DNA from: Poronia punctata
Taxonomy: Eukaryota; Ascomycota; Sordariomycetes; Xylariales; Xylariaceae
Direction of reading: 5' to 3'
NCBI GenBank assembly: GCA_022579005.1
Contig: MU401523.1
Coordinates: 62,001 to 126,000, forward strand
Length of the DNA stretch: 64,000 nt
This document shows, piece by piece, positions 23,657 to 38,400 of the stretch. The translations under genes and the position numbers were made by a program. The notes below the pieces were generated by a model. The model saw only the letters and a program-made list of their open reading frames with translations. It made no database searches and was not told the DNA's origin. How positions within the stretch are numbered: the first letter of the stretch is position 1; each line of letters opens with the position of its first letter.

Positions 23657-26600
23657 GGTCGCAAATTACTTGATTGACTGTGGTGTTTAGGGTGTAGACG
23701 CAGGGCAATGGTGCTGTTTCGTGACGTTCGTGACGTTCGTGAGGCTACCTTGGTGTTTGACAAGGTGTGGCAGAAATTGTAGGGCGTCTGCTATCAGAAT
23801 GTGATGTCGTCTGAATGGAGAATAACCCCACCACCCCTCGATGATATTTAATTATTTGCTAGGTATTGACCACAGCGAGTTGTTTGGATGATGCACGGGC
23901 CACACGCCACGAATATAGTACGCAGGTCCATGTGCAGCTGGAGGTACTCTGTACAGTGACTCACAATTATACTGGGTCTTGGACATCCCGATTACCGATT
24001 CTAGCCAATCCCGACCAAAAGCACAGGAAATCTATCAAGTATCAATACAGCTATGGGAGCAGGTACTGTGTACATGTATTCAACGCGTTCTAGCACTGTT
24101 AGGTTACAGCCCAGGTAACACAAACCTTAATCGATAAGTGAGTTGACTGCTTGTAGGACTGAGTGTAGCACACTCTATCAAGGGGGTTAGGTTCGATTCC
24201 TGACAGCGCTATTGGTATTCGCTCGGTAGCTCATTTGTAGGTACATGTTTGTACTTATGATAATTCTTTACTGAACAGTATAATCATGTAAAATACATGT
24301 ACCTATCTATCTATCTATCTACCAGAGCGGAGGTGTACCTGTAAACCCAAGAAAAGTACTTGCCATCACCCATTAGAATAATCAAGTTTACTATACCTAC
24401 AATAGATATAGGTTGTTCAAGCCTTTGAGCGCTAGAGTGTGTATGTGGTCAAATCAAGGGAGATGTCTTTCCTGCCTATCTGAACAACATCGAAGTTAGT
24501 AGCGTGTGGAATCGATCTCTTGTTTCAACCACCCAGCGCATAAAACCCGTCCTCTGGGGCCTATGTTCAAAGCCAAATATAAGATGAGTAGAAAGGAATG
24601 GATTTTGTTACGGTCTGTTTCAAAAGTTCTTGGATAGTAAGACATCGCTCTTCCCCTTGGACTTGCCATAGTCCCCCGGATTTGAAGCGAATTTGGCGCT
24701 GGGTGGGTGCCTATCATATCCCCGGGGGTAGTTTTGAGCTATCACGGCTCCTAGCGATAATCATGAGCCAGCACAGATTACCTATGTTATTGCTTCCATG
24801 ACTGGATGGCCAAGAGCTGTTCACTCGAGGTGGTTTACTCTTTACCCAGTGTGCGAATAGTTCAGTGTAGACCAAGGGCCACTAGTCCTGATATTCCGGC
24901 TCGGAGTCTAGTCTTGGAGTATCAGTTTGAAGTCTTCCCTGGTTCACAACCATCAAGGAAAGTACTCTCGATTTCTCCTTGTCCAGCTGTATTGCTTGAT
25001 ACTCGCCCAGGCGCGCCTTTGTATCGTGTTCTATCACCGTTAGAGGCTGGGTCCGGCCCCTTCTTGGAACTATGCAGCCGTTGATCAAGAAGTCATAACT
25101 TCGCAGTTGCTCAGTTGGCAACCTGTCTATGAAATGCTCCTCGTGGGAAGTAAGTAGAAAGGATTAAGTTTGTACGATTATTGTGAAGATGTTAGTATAA
25201 ATAGTCCAGGCTCTGTCTAGCTATCGTTTCCCGTTGCATATATATCTTTGAGATGCACGCCTAAGATATGCTCACAACTTCGGTTGTAGTAGAGCAGTAT
25301 TACATTAACAGGGGCTATATCTATCGTAGTGGTGACTTGAACAAGAGGTTAATGAAAAGCTCCAATCTCCAAGGCGGCATCTAGTAAGGTCTGAGGTCAC
25401 GATAGGCCTACCCTACCCTACCTAAACTTTGCTTGGAAACGCCCGTGAAGAGACTGTCTTTTGGACCAAGCCGTCAGGGCAGCGTGTATAAAATTCCATT
25501 CTCAACACACAGGTACGGCGCTTTGAAAATTTGCAAGGGGTATCTCAGGTTACCCCTGGATCTTTGAGACGACTCTGCAAAGATACCTGCTCACAGGAGG
25601 ACTGGACGACGAGCTCGGTGAGAAACATGGGGGTGTTCTCTGATGAGCATTACGGATCCAATGTGCGTTTATTCGATACTGTATGTAGAGGAAGACAGGT
25701 GCCCGCTTCATACTTACTCGGCCGTGGAGCAAACATAGGTAGTCGATACGGACCTATACAGGTAGAAGTATTCCATCAGCCCTCACTTGCTGAATACCGT
25801 GGCCAGGCGTCACTATTTACATGTTCGCATACTGCGTATATTGACTGGCCACTCATATCATTCTTCTTCTTAAGTCCCTTGCGTATAGCAGAACTTCCGC
25901 CTCGAATGATCGAGGCACACTTGCAACAGATCAAATGCGAGGATTATAAAGTATTAAATCACTTGCCGTATGTACCTAACACTAGCTAACCTAGACACTT
26001 GAGTATATCATGTCAGGTAGTAGCGGACCAGAGCGAAATGCCACTCACTACAGCTGATCCAGGGGTTACTAGACTGCAAACACAATCCTAACTCTCGTAT
26101 AGCAGCGTAAAGAAACGAGATACCCATAAGACCACTGGTTTGATCCACTGGCCTGTGTTGGTAAGTAGGTAATATCGCAGGCAAAAGATAGCCGGGAACA
26201 ACATGAGATGAATAATCTCAGCAGGGAAGGAAGCGTGAGACGTTTTCCACATGGAATAATACGCGGACCAAGGGAAGATGGCATCTTTGCAGAACAAACA
26301 TCTCCTCAACTAGCGTTGAGCAGCTCCCTCGCAAAAAGGGGAGTAAGTGAACCTACCTAGGTTAATAGATATCCTCTAGCCGACCCCCGGGGTTTCAATA
26401 CCATATTCAGGGACAGCAGCAAATATACGCATGTTAACGTTACAATTGTTTGAAGGGCCCCTTTACTGGTCTATAGATGTGATGTCCCGAGGACAAACAA
26501 ACAAACAAAGACGCCGGAGATCTACCTAGATCTAGCACGTGGTTTTAGGGATTTTTGATTAAAGCCGTCTAACAAAGCCGACTAGCTCAGGGGTAGGTAG

Positions 26601-29600
26601 GTAGGTAGGAGTAGCGAGGAAAGCACAGTAGAGATGGTTACAATCATGTCAAAGGCTTGGATTCGAGGGAGAGCTACTCGTAGGTGTGGCAATAAACAAA
26701 TATCACAATGCTCCGTGCCCGCTTTGATGAGTGGATTGGTACCTACCTAGTTAATCGGCGGTAGTGCTCGAGGAAACCGATTCGGCATACGGGTAGGTAT
26801 AACTCGTCAGCGGCATATAATCCCGAGGCGGGCGGACTCGTTGGGGCTGAAATAACATCGCTCTAGATGGATTAACTGATACACCGGCTGATTAACACGT
26901 TTCTCAAACGATAAACACGATCGTCCAATCACTATATCCAGCTTATGGGAATTGTTTGTAGGCAAGGCCGAAGAGGCGAACGAATGCCCCTCAACCGGCT
27001 TTTTACGAGTATTTGATTATCGATACCTTGTAAACATACAGTAACTAGGCGCCCTATCCCAGCATCCCGCCGTCCTCAGCTACCTACACATGAAATATTT
27101 GTAATATATCGGCTTTCGATAGCCTACGAGCTTATTTGAACCGCCTTGCCTAGCTGTTTAATATTTGTACGGACGAGTACCTACTAGGCATAAGAGGACT
27201 AGAGTAATACAGCTCAATTCTAGATAGGCTGAACGTCGCTTTATAGACGTCCAGGGACTATAAACATATTTATATATTAGGTGGGTAAGGTGTATCCCCG
27301 GAACTGTGTCTTATGGATGTGTCCCAAAAATGCGTGTCCGAGCCTGGAAAGATTCGGCGACGTTGAGTTCTTGAAACCACACCTCAGACAATAAATTACC
27401 TACTACAGGTATAATCTACAATAGTAACAGTTAACATACCCTGCAGGTCCGTCCATCAATGGACCACCCCGATTTTTATTCCGTCATTACGATAACTAAC
27501 AGAATCGCAAGGCACGTCACGTTGATCATTAACAATTGTGTTGACGTGCCCCTGAGGCTCGGAGACTTGGCGTTTCTCGAAAATGTTTCAGACCTTTTTT
27601 TTTTCTTTCTTGATGGGGCCTCTGGTGTCGCGTGCGAACAGATACCCCCCATATATACGATACCCAGGCGGAGGTAAAGGAATGGGATTGCCCACTAGTC
27701 TTAGAAGGTACAGTGGATCGTTAGACATGCTGGCGGTTCTTGTAGCAAAAAGAAAGCGGGCGCAAGATACATATTCTCCTTGATCCCCTGGATTTTTACC
27801 AGGATCTGACGAAATGCTGGAATGGTATGTGATTGGTTACGGGGATTGTCTGTCCAAGTCTTGGTTGCTTCAAAATCCGCATCCTTCGGTACAGGGATAA
27901 ATGGATGATAAAAGAGTCCATAGAGCGTTGGCATAGGTATTCCACTTTGAATATATTGCGCTCTCGCACCCTGAGAGTCGATATCTTCTAGAACTGCTCG
28001 TCGCGTATAGCCGTAGTTTGAGAGCGAGAAGGTATGGAGTAACGTATGCGAATACCTACCTACCTAGACTTGACTTCGAACCCCTATTTCGCACTTACGA
28101 GTAGGTAGGTGTGGGCTAGTCTAGGAGACGACGGGGGATGGATTAGGCATGTAAAGCAACAAATTGCCTATAACGGCTTTTCGCACGTCAGGATAGTACG
28201 ATGGTGACATCGAGCTTCACTGGACGTGGGGCCGGGAAGCATGGGCGCGGCGGATCGTCGTAGATCCCGCCTCTCTTGGAGCAATACCCAAGGGCAGGCT
28301 TGGCATACTGGACACCATCTGGACTTGGTGAGGTACCTTGTCTAGGGGGCTAAAGGGGACCTCGTGACCGCGTCGCGAAAAAGATGATACAGTAGGTAGG
28401 TGATTAGATAGGGAGGCGCTGGCAGATACTCGTAGATAGGGGTAGTACGAGTATCACAGAGGATATATACTTGACTAAAGTAACGAGTTGCTAGGTTAGT
28501 CAATTCTAGGTGCTAGGTGGTCGCGTCCTTTTCTACCACCGAGGGCAGAGCAGCAGGTCTGGGCTACTCGGGCTTGCTGCGAAGCATTTTGAATTGTTTT
28601 TTTCGTCTCCATTGTCGCGAGCAACGGGTCAGAGCTCAATGTAAATGCATCTGGGTATTTCAACTGTTTTGGCGACCTGCGCGCAAATGCATGGGGGTCG
28701 TGCATCTGACCAGCGCATCTATTGGTTAAGCCCGGGGCTATATTGATGCACCGGCAAGCCGGCCATATGGCAATATGGTAGGCCGCGGGCGAGGTAGGAC
28801 TAGTGACATCCCTGGTGTGTCTTCGTGCATCTAAAATGCGACAAAAGAAACGATAAATGATAAGCAGATTTAATGCAGGGATGATTTACGACCTTTGTTG
28901 TCTGCTACCGTTGAGACTTCTCTTTTCTCTTGAAACAGGGGTAATGCGAATTGGTAGTCACGACTCACAACTGCCTTGAAGGCAGGTATGCCCATAGACA
29001 TAGACATAATAACTCGGTATCTCTAGGATCCACATATGGCCCGTACCGGACATTCGTCGGCTGTAGACCGTAGACCGCAAGACGCGAGCTCTTCCCAACG
29101 AGGTGCAATGAGAATGTGGAACGAAAAAGACTCCTTGGCCACCTTCTGGTAGCATCGAATCCAACCTCAGACCGTCGAGTGAAGCTTTATAGCGCACGAA
29201 AAAGGTGGGCCGAGGCCAGTTGTGTGCTATTCAGCCCCAGTGTTCCAAAGGTACCTATCATGTTTCAACGTCACAAGCATTGCTTGATATGCCTGGCCCA
29301 GGAATTGAAATAGCAAGGGTGCGTGTTTGGTCTTGAGTTTCGCGACCCGATTGTCAACACCAGCAACCGGCACAAAGGGGCCGATTGGGTGTGCACTTGA
29401 GTAACAATTCGACGGTGGGTTGTTGCCGGCGGGAAGGGACTGGATAAGTTGAACGTTACTTGATTGACGACAATAAGGACGGCTTCTTTGGTCACGAGAA
29501 AGATGTAAAACTACTCTACACGTGCTAAAGTAGCGGCATGGATCAATATTCTTCTTTTGCATCGGAGGATTTCTCACCTCACTCAGACACCGACCACAGG

Positions 29601-32434
29601 ATCAGAAAAAGATTTCATAGTCACCGCCAACAAAAGAGCCCAGACGAAGACGCAAGTGTCGGCGTTGGCTACGGCAGGCTAGGTTAGAAGGCAACCTGCA
29701 AAGAGAATGCGATGATCCAATCAGACGCATTTCCAACTGCCAGTTGTACTCAATCCGGCTAGACAGCGTTCCAGAGTGGGTAAGCCAAGTGGGTATCCAA
29801 GGGGGAAGCCTTTCAGGGGCTACATGCACACTGCAAGCTACGGTTGTGGACCGGAGGCCGGACGGCCCACGGGTGACGCCCCTTTCAGCACAAATTCTAG
29901 GTTAGGAATTGTCTAGCGGAGAACTTGTTTCTCTCCCTATTCACTTGCCGTACTTGGTATTATCCCGTCTCAGACTCTCAGCAGTACTTACTCGAGCAGT
30001 TGACGTCAACGTGCGCACTGTGCACTATAATCCCCTGGGCCCTGGAGGCTGGCAGGCTGGCTCACACTCACAGCGGCTCAGCTCGCACATTGACGCGTTG
30101 GTAGACAGACACACAACCAAAACCCCAAGGTTAGTCTTACCAAGTATTCATTGTGTATCTACCTATTCAGATAGTGCCTATCTAACTATAGGACCTACAC
30201 TGAGCCGTTGATGATATAGGTATTCATCATAGACATCTTTGGCGAGCCTTTCTAGTGCTTATGCTTAGGTACACATGACTGAATTGGCGCGTGTGGAAGT
30301 CCCGTGAACCGTACTTGGGTTGGCAAGTGGAGATACAGAAACAGTCTGTTACGTGACACAAAGTCTTGCTCAAGTCATAACTTCCATAAAGAGTACGCGG
30401 AAATTCTCTGGCATTATAGATCTATCTAGGCCGAGACATACGGACATACATAGAGGAGGCTGGATAACGGGACGCTTAACGCTTGATGGGGCTATCTGAC
30501 AATATATATACCCGAGGGCAGCAAAAATCCCTGGTTTTTTTACGTTCAAGGTAGCCAGGGCGCTGGAGAAAAAGGGCGACTAAACGTCAGACGGTCTAGC
30601 GTGACCCGAACTTTTGGTATATGGAACAATTCCATGGCAACGAGACGCGTCTTGACCAGCACTTCCAGACCTAGGGAATTTACGCGCGTTTTATCCGGAT
30701 AGATGTGTAATGTTATACGAGTAGACGCTGTGGTACAGATTTTGTGATCACACCCTCGGCTATGAGGGGCAAACGGTCCTATTCCCCCCTTCTGTGTTCC
30801 TACAGGCAGTGAAAGGAATTTGATAGTCACTGTTGCGTCCTCCTACTGGGTGTGAGCTTCTGTTGGCCGCCTTTGGTTTGCTCTTGATACCGATGAAGGT
30901 GATATGTATGTGGAGTGCAAGGCTACGATGGAAGCGACACCTAGGTATCGGATTCGCAGGGGTACGTCCATATACACACATGTTTACCTACTCATAGTCA
31001 TGAGCCCCATTGTGTTGGTGGAGTAATGGGAGTATGTTTGTTATGCGGCGCCTGTTTGGGGCCTTGTTTGAAACTATGATTCTTTTGGTGGCTTTGTACA
31101 CCTAAAGCAGGGGAAACTCAGAATAAGTTTTCAGTTTCGATCTTGAGCCCTGTAATTGACGGCATTTGTTGCCAAGGTCGGTATTTGACATGACTCCTTG
31201 ACATATTTCCTGGCGCTCGGTACCAGAAGCAAGCCCAATTGCATGTACTCGCACCTACACGTACAATTTCCACGTTGTTTTCGCACAAATGCATGTGTGG
31301 CGGCTGCGCCCCCTTTTTCTGCTTTCAAACAATCAAGAAACGGGAAGAGACGATGGTGGTTGAACAGTAACAGTTCGAGCTTGTGTATCTTGCCCTATCT
31401 ACTCGTACAAGTAGGTACACCTACAGGAAAATATACTGCACACACATACTCGGCAGCCTGAGCTGTTGAGATGGATGGACTAGTCTGAAGGTAGTCGGAG
31501 GTAGGACAAGCGCTGCGCCCCAGCTTGCCGTGGTACAGGTACCTGCATACATACAATACCCTCTGCACCCCGAACACACATTAGATCTGAGAATTTTTCT
31601 CGGCTTTTAAGAAGAAAATGCCGTCTCTCGCCCCCAACTCCTTGCATGCTCTAAAGTGTAGAAAATCGAGAAAAAGAGCGAGAAAGGAAGGAAGAAAGGG
31701 AGAGCGAGCGTCAGCTTTTCACATCCCCAAGTGCGGTTGACATGCATCTTGTCATATTTTACCTGTTTGTATGTATAGTAAGAGGTATGATTACATACAC
31801 ACAACCTGGGCAGATTCCAACGCCTCCAACAACTCCCCGGACCCCACCACGTAGCAAACTGTCCGATATCATTTTTCTATCTACGAAAGAATGTATGCAT
31901 CCTAGATATGCTTCATGATAGTTATCGGTAGGAAAATATGTGTACGAGAAGTAGTCAAAGTCGATAGTAACGTGAGAATGGCAAGATCATCAGCTTGCCA
32001 AGGCAAACCAAGGCAATTCAAAAGACAAATGGCCTGACGCGCTCCACCACATCCTGTTCCCGGTCAACACATGCAAGACATGCCCTGCCCTCAGGATCGC
32101 TGCCTTGCTTACGATATCATATACTCGTAGCGCCTGTTTGAAGCGGACTTTGACGGTTATGAGGATTGCTGTGACTGCCGTATTGGAAAGGCGCGTCCAT
32201 AGATATTATATAGAGCCCTCTTCAGACTGAAACTAGCCAGTAAATATTCCACCTCGCCAGCAGACAATTGCTGAAGCAATAAATTAGGAATGGAAGAACG
32301 AAAAATATTTTGTGTGCTGGGTAGAAAGTTACAGACCGAGCAAATACACTAAAACGTAGGTTACAGCGGAAAACCTGCACTAGGACAGGAAGCAGCCTGC
32401 AGCGTAAGCACCAGTTCCGCCTCAACCTTCCCTC
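23657..32434. other. 8.8 kb gene desert
   Basis: No frame shows convincing coding character; all open frames are under 155 codons, mostly with non-ATG starts and no family resemblance. Contents: a TATC microsatellite; a tRNA-like relic at about 24150; TACTCGTA-type octamers at 26675, 27004, 28096, 28427, 28446, 30716, 31400 and 32122; ACCTAGGT at 26355 and 30939; and TAGGTAGGTAGG strings. Base composition is ordinary up to about 32430, where it turns sharply A/T-rich. Degraded genes or transposons beyond visual recognition are possible. Confidence 0.5.
24303..24321. repeat. Microsatellite (CTAT)n
   Basis: Almost five CTAT units in non-coding DNA. Confidence 0.85.
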
Positions 32435-35400
32435 TAATTTTATTTTTTGTTTTTGGAATCTTCGGCTCTAATTAGCTAATTAACTAAAAAGACCTAATTT
32501 TTGTAGATCTTTACACTTTAATTAGCTTGCGTTAGCATATAGCAAAATTTGCTAATAATAAGACTATAAACGCTATAGCGCTTAGCTGCTGTTTTTAAGC
32601 TATAGTTTACTAAGTAAATAAAGCTTACTACTTTATTTATAGTAAATTTATAGCGTAAAAAAGTAAAAATTAATAGTAATTTTTTACTTTTAAAAATAAC
32701 GTTTAAAAAAACGCTATATTTTAAAATATTACTTTTTAAAATATAATAATAAAGCATTTTATAAAAGCTTAGCGCTTTATTAAAATATAAAAAAAAGTTT
32801 TTATAAAGCTAGTTAATGCTTTAAATAAATTTATAACTTTATTTAATAAGCTTAACTAAGCAATATAAAAGTAAGTAACTTAAAACTTTATTAAAAAAGT
32901 TAACTATTACTTAAATATAATAATATTTATATATACTATAAAATTAATAATATTGCTTAAGTATTTATAATTAACTTATTATAGTAAAGCTTTAATAAAA
33001 GCTTTTAAATTAACTAAATTTTATATTACTATAGTTTGCTTTATTTTATTAGCTAGTAGCATAGTACTTTAAAAAGTAGCAAAGCTTGCTAAATCTTTTA
33101 TTTTTATAACGTTTTTTAAAGCTTGCTTAAAGCTATTAAATATTAAAAATCTTAAAATTTTAGTTAAAGTTATTTTTAAAAAACTAATTTATTAAAAAAA
33201 GCTTTATATAACCTATATAGCTTTTATTAAAAAACTAAAAATTTAGCTTATAAAAATTATTAACTTTTAATATATTTAAACTAAATAAGTAATTAAAATA
33301 ACTAGCTTTATTATTTATAATAAGCTTATAAGTAATAAGTAAAAAGCTATTATTATAAAAGCTTTAGCAATAAAAAAAATTAAACTATTAAAAAAATAAA
33401 TTATATATGTTATTAGCAGCATGCTTATATTTTTTTTTAATATTATATAATAATAACTAGTAAATATAACTACTAAATTAATTAAAAAAAAAGTAAAAGT
33501 ATAAACAAAGTATAATCTAGTAAACGCGCACTTTTTTTATAAAAATATTAACATTATTATTACTATATAAAATTAAATTATATTTTTTAAGCACTTAATA
33601 AAAAGCTTTTAGCTATTTTTAACTAGCTAGCTAGCTAAACAAATTAATAAAAAGCTTTTTATTATTAAGTATAAAAAATAAAGCTTAAGTTGTTAAAAGT
33701 TTTACTTAGCTTAGCACTGCTTTAAAGCATATTGCTGCTATAATTATAATAATAAACTAAATAAATATAAACTAAGTAAATATAAAAAATTACTATACTA
33801 TATAAACTACTTTAAGCTTTACTAAGCTAGCTATTTAAATTACTTTATTAAGCTAAAAAAAGCAAGCTAATAAATAATAGTACTATTAAAAAAGTAGCTA
33901 GCTATAATATAAAAAGCTAATAATAAATAATATAAAAATAAAAATAAGCTATTTATAGCAATAGTAAACTTAGCAAACCTAGTATTTTTTAATTTAAACA
34001 AAAATACTAGCGCTAATATAAAATAGCTTAAGCTTGCTTAAGTTATTAAGCAAAAAAAGGCAACGTTAATAAACGCTTAAGTACTTACTACTTTTTTTAT
34101 AAGCTAGTACTAAGCTTTAAAAAAAAATAATAACTAAAATAAAATAAATATAATAATAAAAATCTTAGCTAAAAAGCAAAATAATAATAAAGTACTATAA
34201 AAAACTAGCTTAAAAAAAGCAAACTTTTTAAATGCTTAAAAAAGCTAAAATAATAAAAATAGCAAAAGTAATACTAGCACTACTATAATAGCTATAAAAA
34301 TAAAAGTAATTATAAACAAAGTTATTAAATTATATACTAATAATATTAAAACTATATTAAACTAGTAGCTTATATAAATATATAGCATAGCGTTTTTATA
34401 ACTTATACCTATACTTAACTAATTTAAATTAGTATTAAATACTTAATAAAAAAAACGTTATAAGCTAGCTAAAATATTAAAAAATTTATATATTAAAGTA
34501 TATAATATATAAAGGTCTTAGCTAATATATACTGCTTTTTTTAAAAAATATTAAAAAAAAAAATAAACATTATAATAGTATAAAAGCTATAAGTTTTTAT
34601 ACTTACTTATATATAAATACAAATATACTTAAAGTATATTATATATACTTTTTTAAAATACTAAAACTTAAAAAAAACTAAACTTTAAATTATAACTTAT
34701 ATAAAAAAAAAGTAAAGCTAAAAGCTACGCTATATAAGCTTATAGCTTTTAAAAACTTATTATAAATAAATATTAACAAGTTTACTTTATTAAACTATTA
34801 TAAAGCACTTTAAATAAAAAAAATATTATAGTACTTATATTTGCTAAAGCTATTATAAAATTGCTTTATAGCTAAAAATGCTAATATAAAATATATAAAT
34901 TAAAAGCTAAAGTTAGTTTTTAAAAAAAATAGTAATAAACTAGCTTTATAGTTTACTTAGTTTAATATATTTTATATTAGTTAGCTTAAAATTATTATAT
35001 ATAAAAATAGCTATATTATTAATTTACTTTTTTTTAATATACTATTTACTAACGTAAACTTTAATTATAAGTATATATTAAGCTTTAACTATTACTTACT
35101 ATAAGTAGTGCTTTTTTTTTAAAAAAAAAAGGCCTTTATTAAAGTAGTATAAGTAAAAAATTAAAAAATTAAAGCTTAAAAAGCTAGCTAACTTAGTAGC
35201 AAATATAATACTTTTTTTTTAAACATTACTAATACTAAAAACTTAAATAATATAAAAAATATAGCAAAAAAGCTTATAAGCATTTTAATAAAAACAATTT
35301 AAATAATAAGTATTTAGTATAAAGTTAAAAAAAAGTTAGTACCTTAGTAAATAAATATATATAAACTAGCTTATAATAACTTAAAGCAAGCTAAAAAAGC

Positions 35401-38400
35401 TTAAATAGCTAATAAAATAAAAAATAAAAGCGTAATAATAAAGTATAAAGCCTTTTTTATAATAGTTTAATAAGCTAAAAAAAAATATTAAAGTAAGCAT
35501 ATTAATAAAATAAAAATAAATAAAAACTTATATACGCTTATTAAATAATATAAGCTTAAAGCAAAGCTATAAATGCTTTTTTAAAAAAACTTAAATATAA
35601 AAAAGCTAATTAAGCAAAGCTTAAATAAAGCTTAGTACTTATATAAAAAAATATTTAAAAAATATAATATTAATAATAATTTTATAAATAATATGCTTTT
35701 AAAGCTAAAATACTTGCTATAGTTTATAAAAATTACTTTAAAAAAAATAAACTATTTTATATATAAAGTTAAGTTTACTTTATTAAAAAAAATAATATTA
35801 TAGCTAAAGTAGTAGTAGCTTATTAAGCATATATTAGTAAATATTATTAAGTTTTTTAAAAAAAAAAAATTTATATAAGCTACTTTTTAAAAGCTTAAAA
35901 AATAGTATAAATAGTAATAATTTTTAAGCTAAGCAAAATAAATTTTATAATGTTTTAATTATTTAAGCTTATAGTATTACTTTTTTATATTAGTAAAAAA
36001 TATAAAAAGTTAATAGCTAAGCAAATAATATAAGTTAGCTTATAAGCTAAGCTAATTAACTTTTAATATATAAAAACAATACTTATAAAGTTTACTATAA
36101 ACCTAGTTGCTAGCTTTATATATAAAGTAAACTTAATATTAATAAAAAAAAAAAGTTATATTAATTACTTTAAACGTATAAAAAACTTTTAATATATTAT
36201 ATAAGCAATAGCTATTATATTATATAATATTATAAAGTTAGCTACTTTAAGTAATAAAGCTAGCTAAAAACTTTTTTATAAAATAGCGCTTATATACTAA
36301 GTTAAAAAAAAATATAATAAAAGTGCAAAATTAAAAGTGTAAAACTTTATAAAGCTTGCTTTAATTACTTATACTATATATGCTTTATATAGCTAAACTA
36401 TTAAATAAAAGCTTATACTAATAAAAGTATGCTAATAATATAAATATTTTTATTATAGCTAATAGTATAAATAAAAGCATAAAAAAAGCCTAGTAAAAAA
36501 TTAAGCACATTTTAAATTATAAAAAAAATAATAAAATCTTTTTTATTTTAAAAAAATAAAAATAATTTACTTTATAAAAAAATATAAAATTATAAACTTA
36601 AATATTAATACTTTAGCTAAAATAATATATTTAATACTACTAAAGCTTTTAAAATATAAAAAAACTATAATATAAGCTTTATAAAAGTTAAAGCTAGCAT
36701 TATAATAGCTTAAAATTTAGCTAAACTAAAAACTATTTTTTAAATATTATATAAAAAAGCAAGTAGCTATTAATATATATATTTTTAACTATATTAAAGC
36801 ATTAGTAGCTATAAAAAAAAGCTTTTAATAACAATACTATATAAAGCAACATAAACTATATTAATATTATTATTATTTTATAGTAGTAAAGTTTAGTATA
36901 AAAACAAAATAAAGCTAGCTTAATATAAAACTAGCAAACTTATAAAAATAAGTATAAAAATTAAAAATTATATAAACTTAATATAATAAGCTATAATTAA
37001 AGCAGCTAAAAAAGTGCTACTAATATAAAAAACTTAATTTAACTTAATACTTTTTATAAATAGTAAACTTTTTATAGTATAACTAGTACTAAATAAAGCA
37101 AAGCTATGCTTTATTTACTAAATATAAACAGTTTTAAAAAATTACTTTTTAGTAATAAAAACAAAGCTAATTAAAATTAAGTAAAAATAAAAAACAAAGC
37201 AAATTTAATTTTTTATTATAAATATATAGCTTATAATAAGTTTACTATTAGCTATAGCCTAGCTTATACTATATTTATTATGCTACTTAGCTAGGTTATA
37301 AGTTAACTTAATATATAAGCTTTTAAAAAAAAACGTAGCTAAAGCATTTTAAAAGTAATTTAATAAAAAATTAGTTTTTAATACTATAATATTTTTAAAT
37401 AGCTTTAAAATTAGCAATAATAAAGTTAGCTATAATTATATAGTTTATAAAAATATAAAAAAAGTAGCAAAAAAAAATAAAAGCTTAAATAATTACTTTA
37501 ATATATTTAATACTAAAAAAGTAAAGCTATTAAAAAGCTTATAAAAAGCTAAAAAGCTTTATTTAAATTTTAATATAATAATATATATAAATAATACTAC
37601 TATACTTTAGTATATATAAAAAAATATGCTAAAAACCTTATAAATAGCGTTTATTTAAATATATTAATTAATAAAATAAACTAAAGCTAAGCTAAAATAG
37701 TACTTTAAGCATATAAATATATAAAGTAATAAATAAGCAAATAAACTAATAAAATAAGCTATAAAAGTAAAAAATTTTAACTTAAACTTTTTAAGCTTAA
37801 TAGTATTTAAAATTAAAATAATAAAATAATAAAAAATATAAAATTAAATAATTACTTAGTAAAAAAATAATTTTTTATAAACTATATAAAATAAAAAAAA
37901 TATAAAAATAAAAAAGCTGCTTGCTTATATAGCAGCTAAAGTTAAGTACTAGCTTAAAAAATGCTTAAAAGCACTAAGTATACTTTAAACATTGCTTAAT
38001 AAATATTTAGCTTATTTATTAACTTATAAAAATTATAAGTAATATTATAATAAGTTTAAGTATAAAAAAGCTAAAATATACTATGCTTATAAAAAAAAAA
38101 TAGTAAAATAGTAAAGTAAAGTTATTATAGTATATAATATATAATATATTATAAAACAATATACTGCTTAATATATAAGTAATTAACGCTACTTAAATTA
38201 AAACTAAAATATAATAGCAAGCTATAAGCAAAAAATAGCTTGCTAATATATATATATATAATAAAGCTTTTTAAAGTATACTAAATAAAGCAAAATACTA
38301 AATATAGCTATTAAAAAACCTAAATAAATTTTAAAAGTTTTATAAAGCTATTAAATATTTTATTAATATTTGCTTTTTATTTAAAAAAATAATAACTATG

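Noticed and set aside
24882..25121. 79-codon minus-strand frame beginning PTEQLRSYDFLING
   Set aside because: It looks slightly protein-like but is short, without a family match or a supported start. It may be a decayed gene.
25531..25989. 152-codon plus-strand open frame in the desert
   Set aside because: It starts at a non-ATG codon, has no recognisable domain, and no splice partners are seen.
26575..26605. tRNA A-box-like TAGCTCAGGGGTAGG
   Set aside because: There is no B-box or acceptor complement downstream; the match merges into a TAGG repeat.
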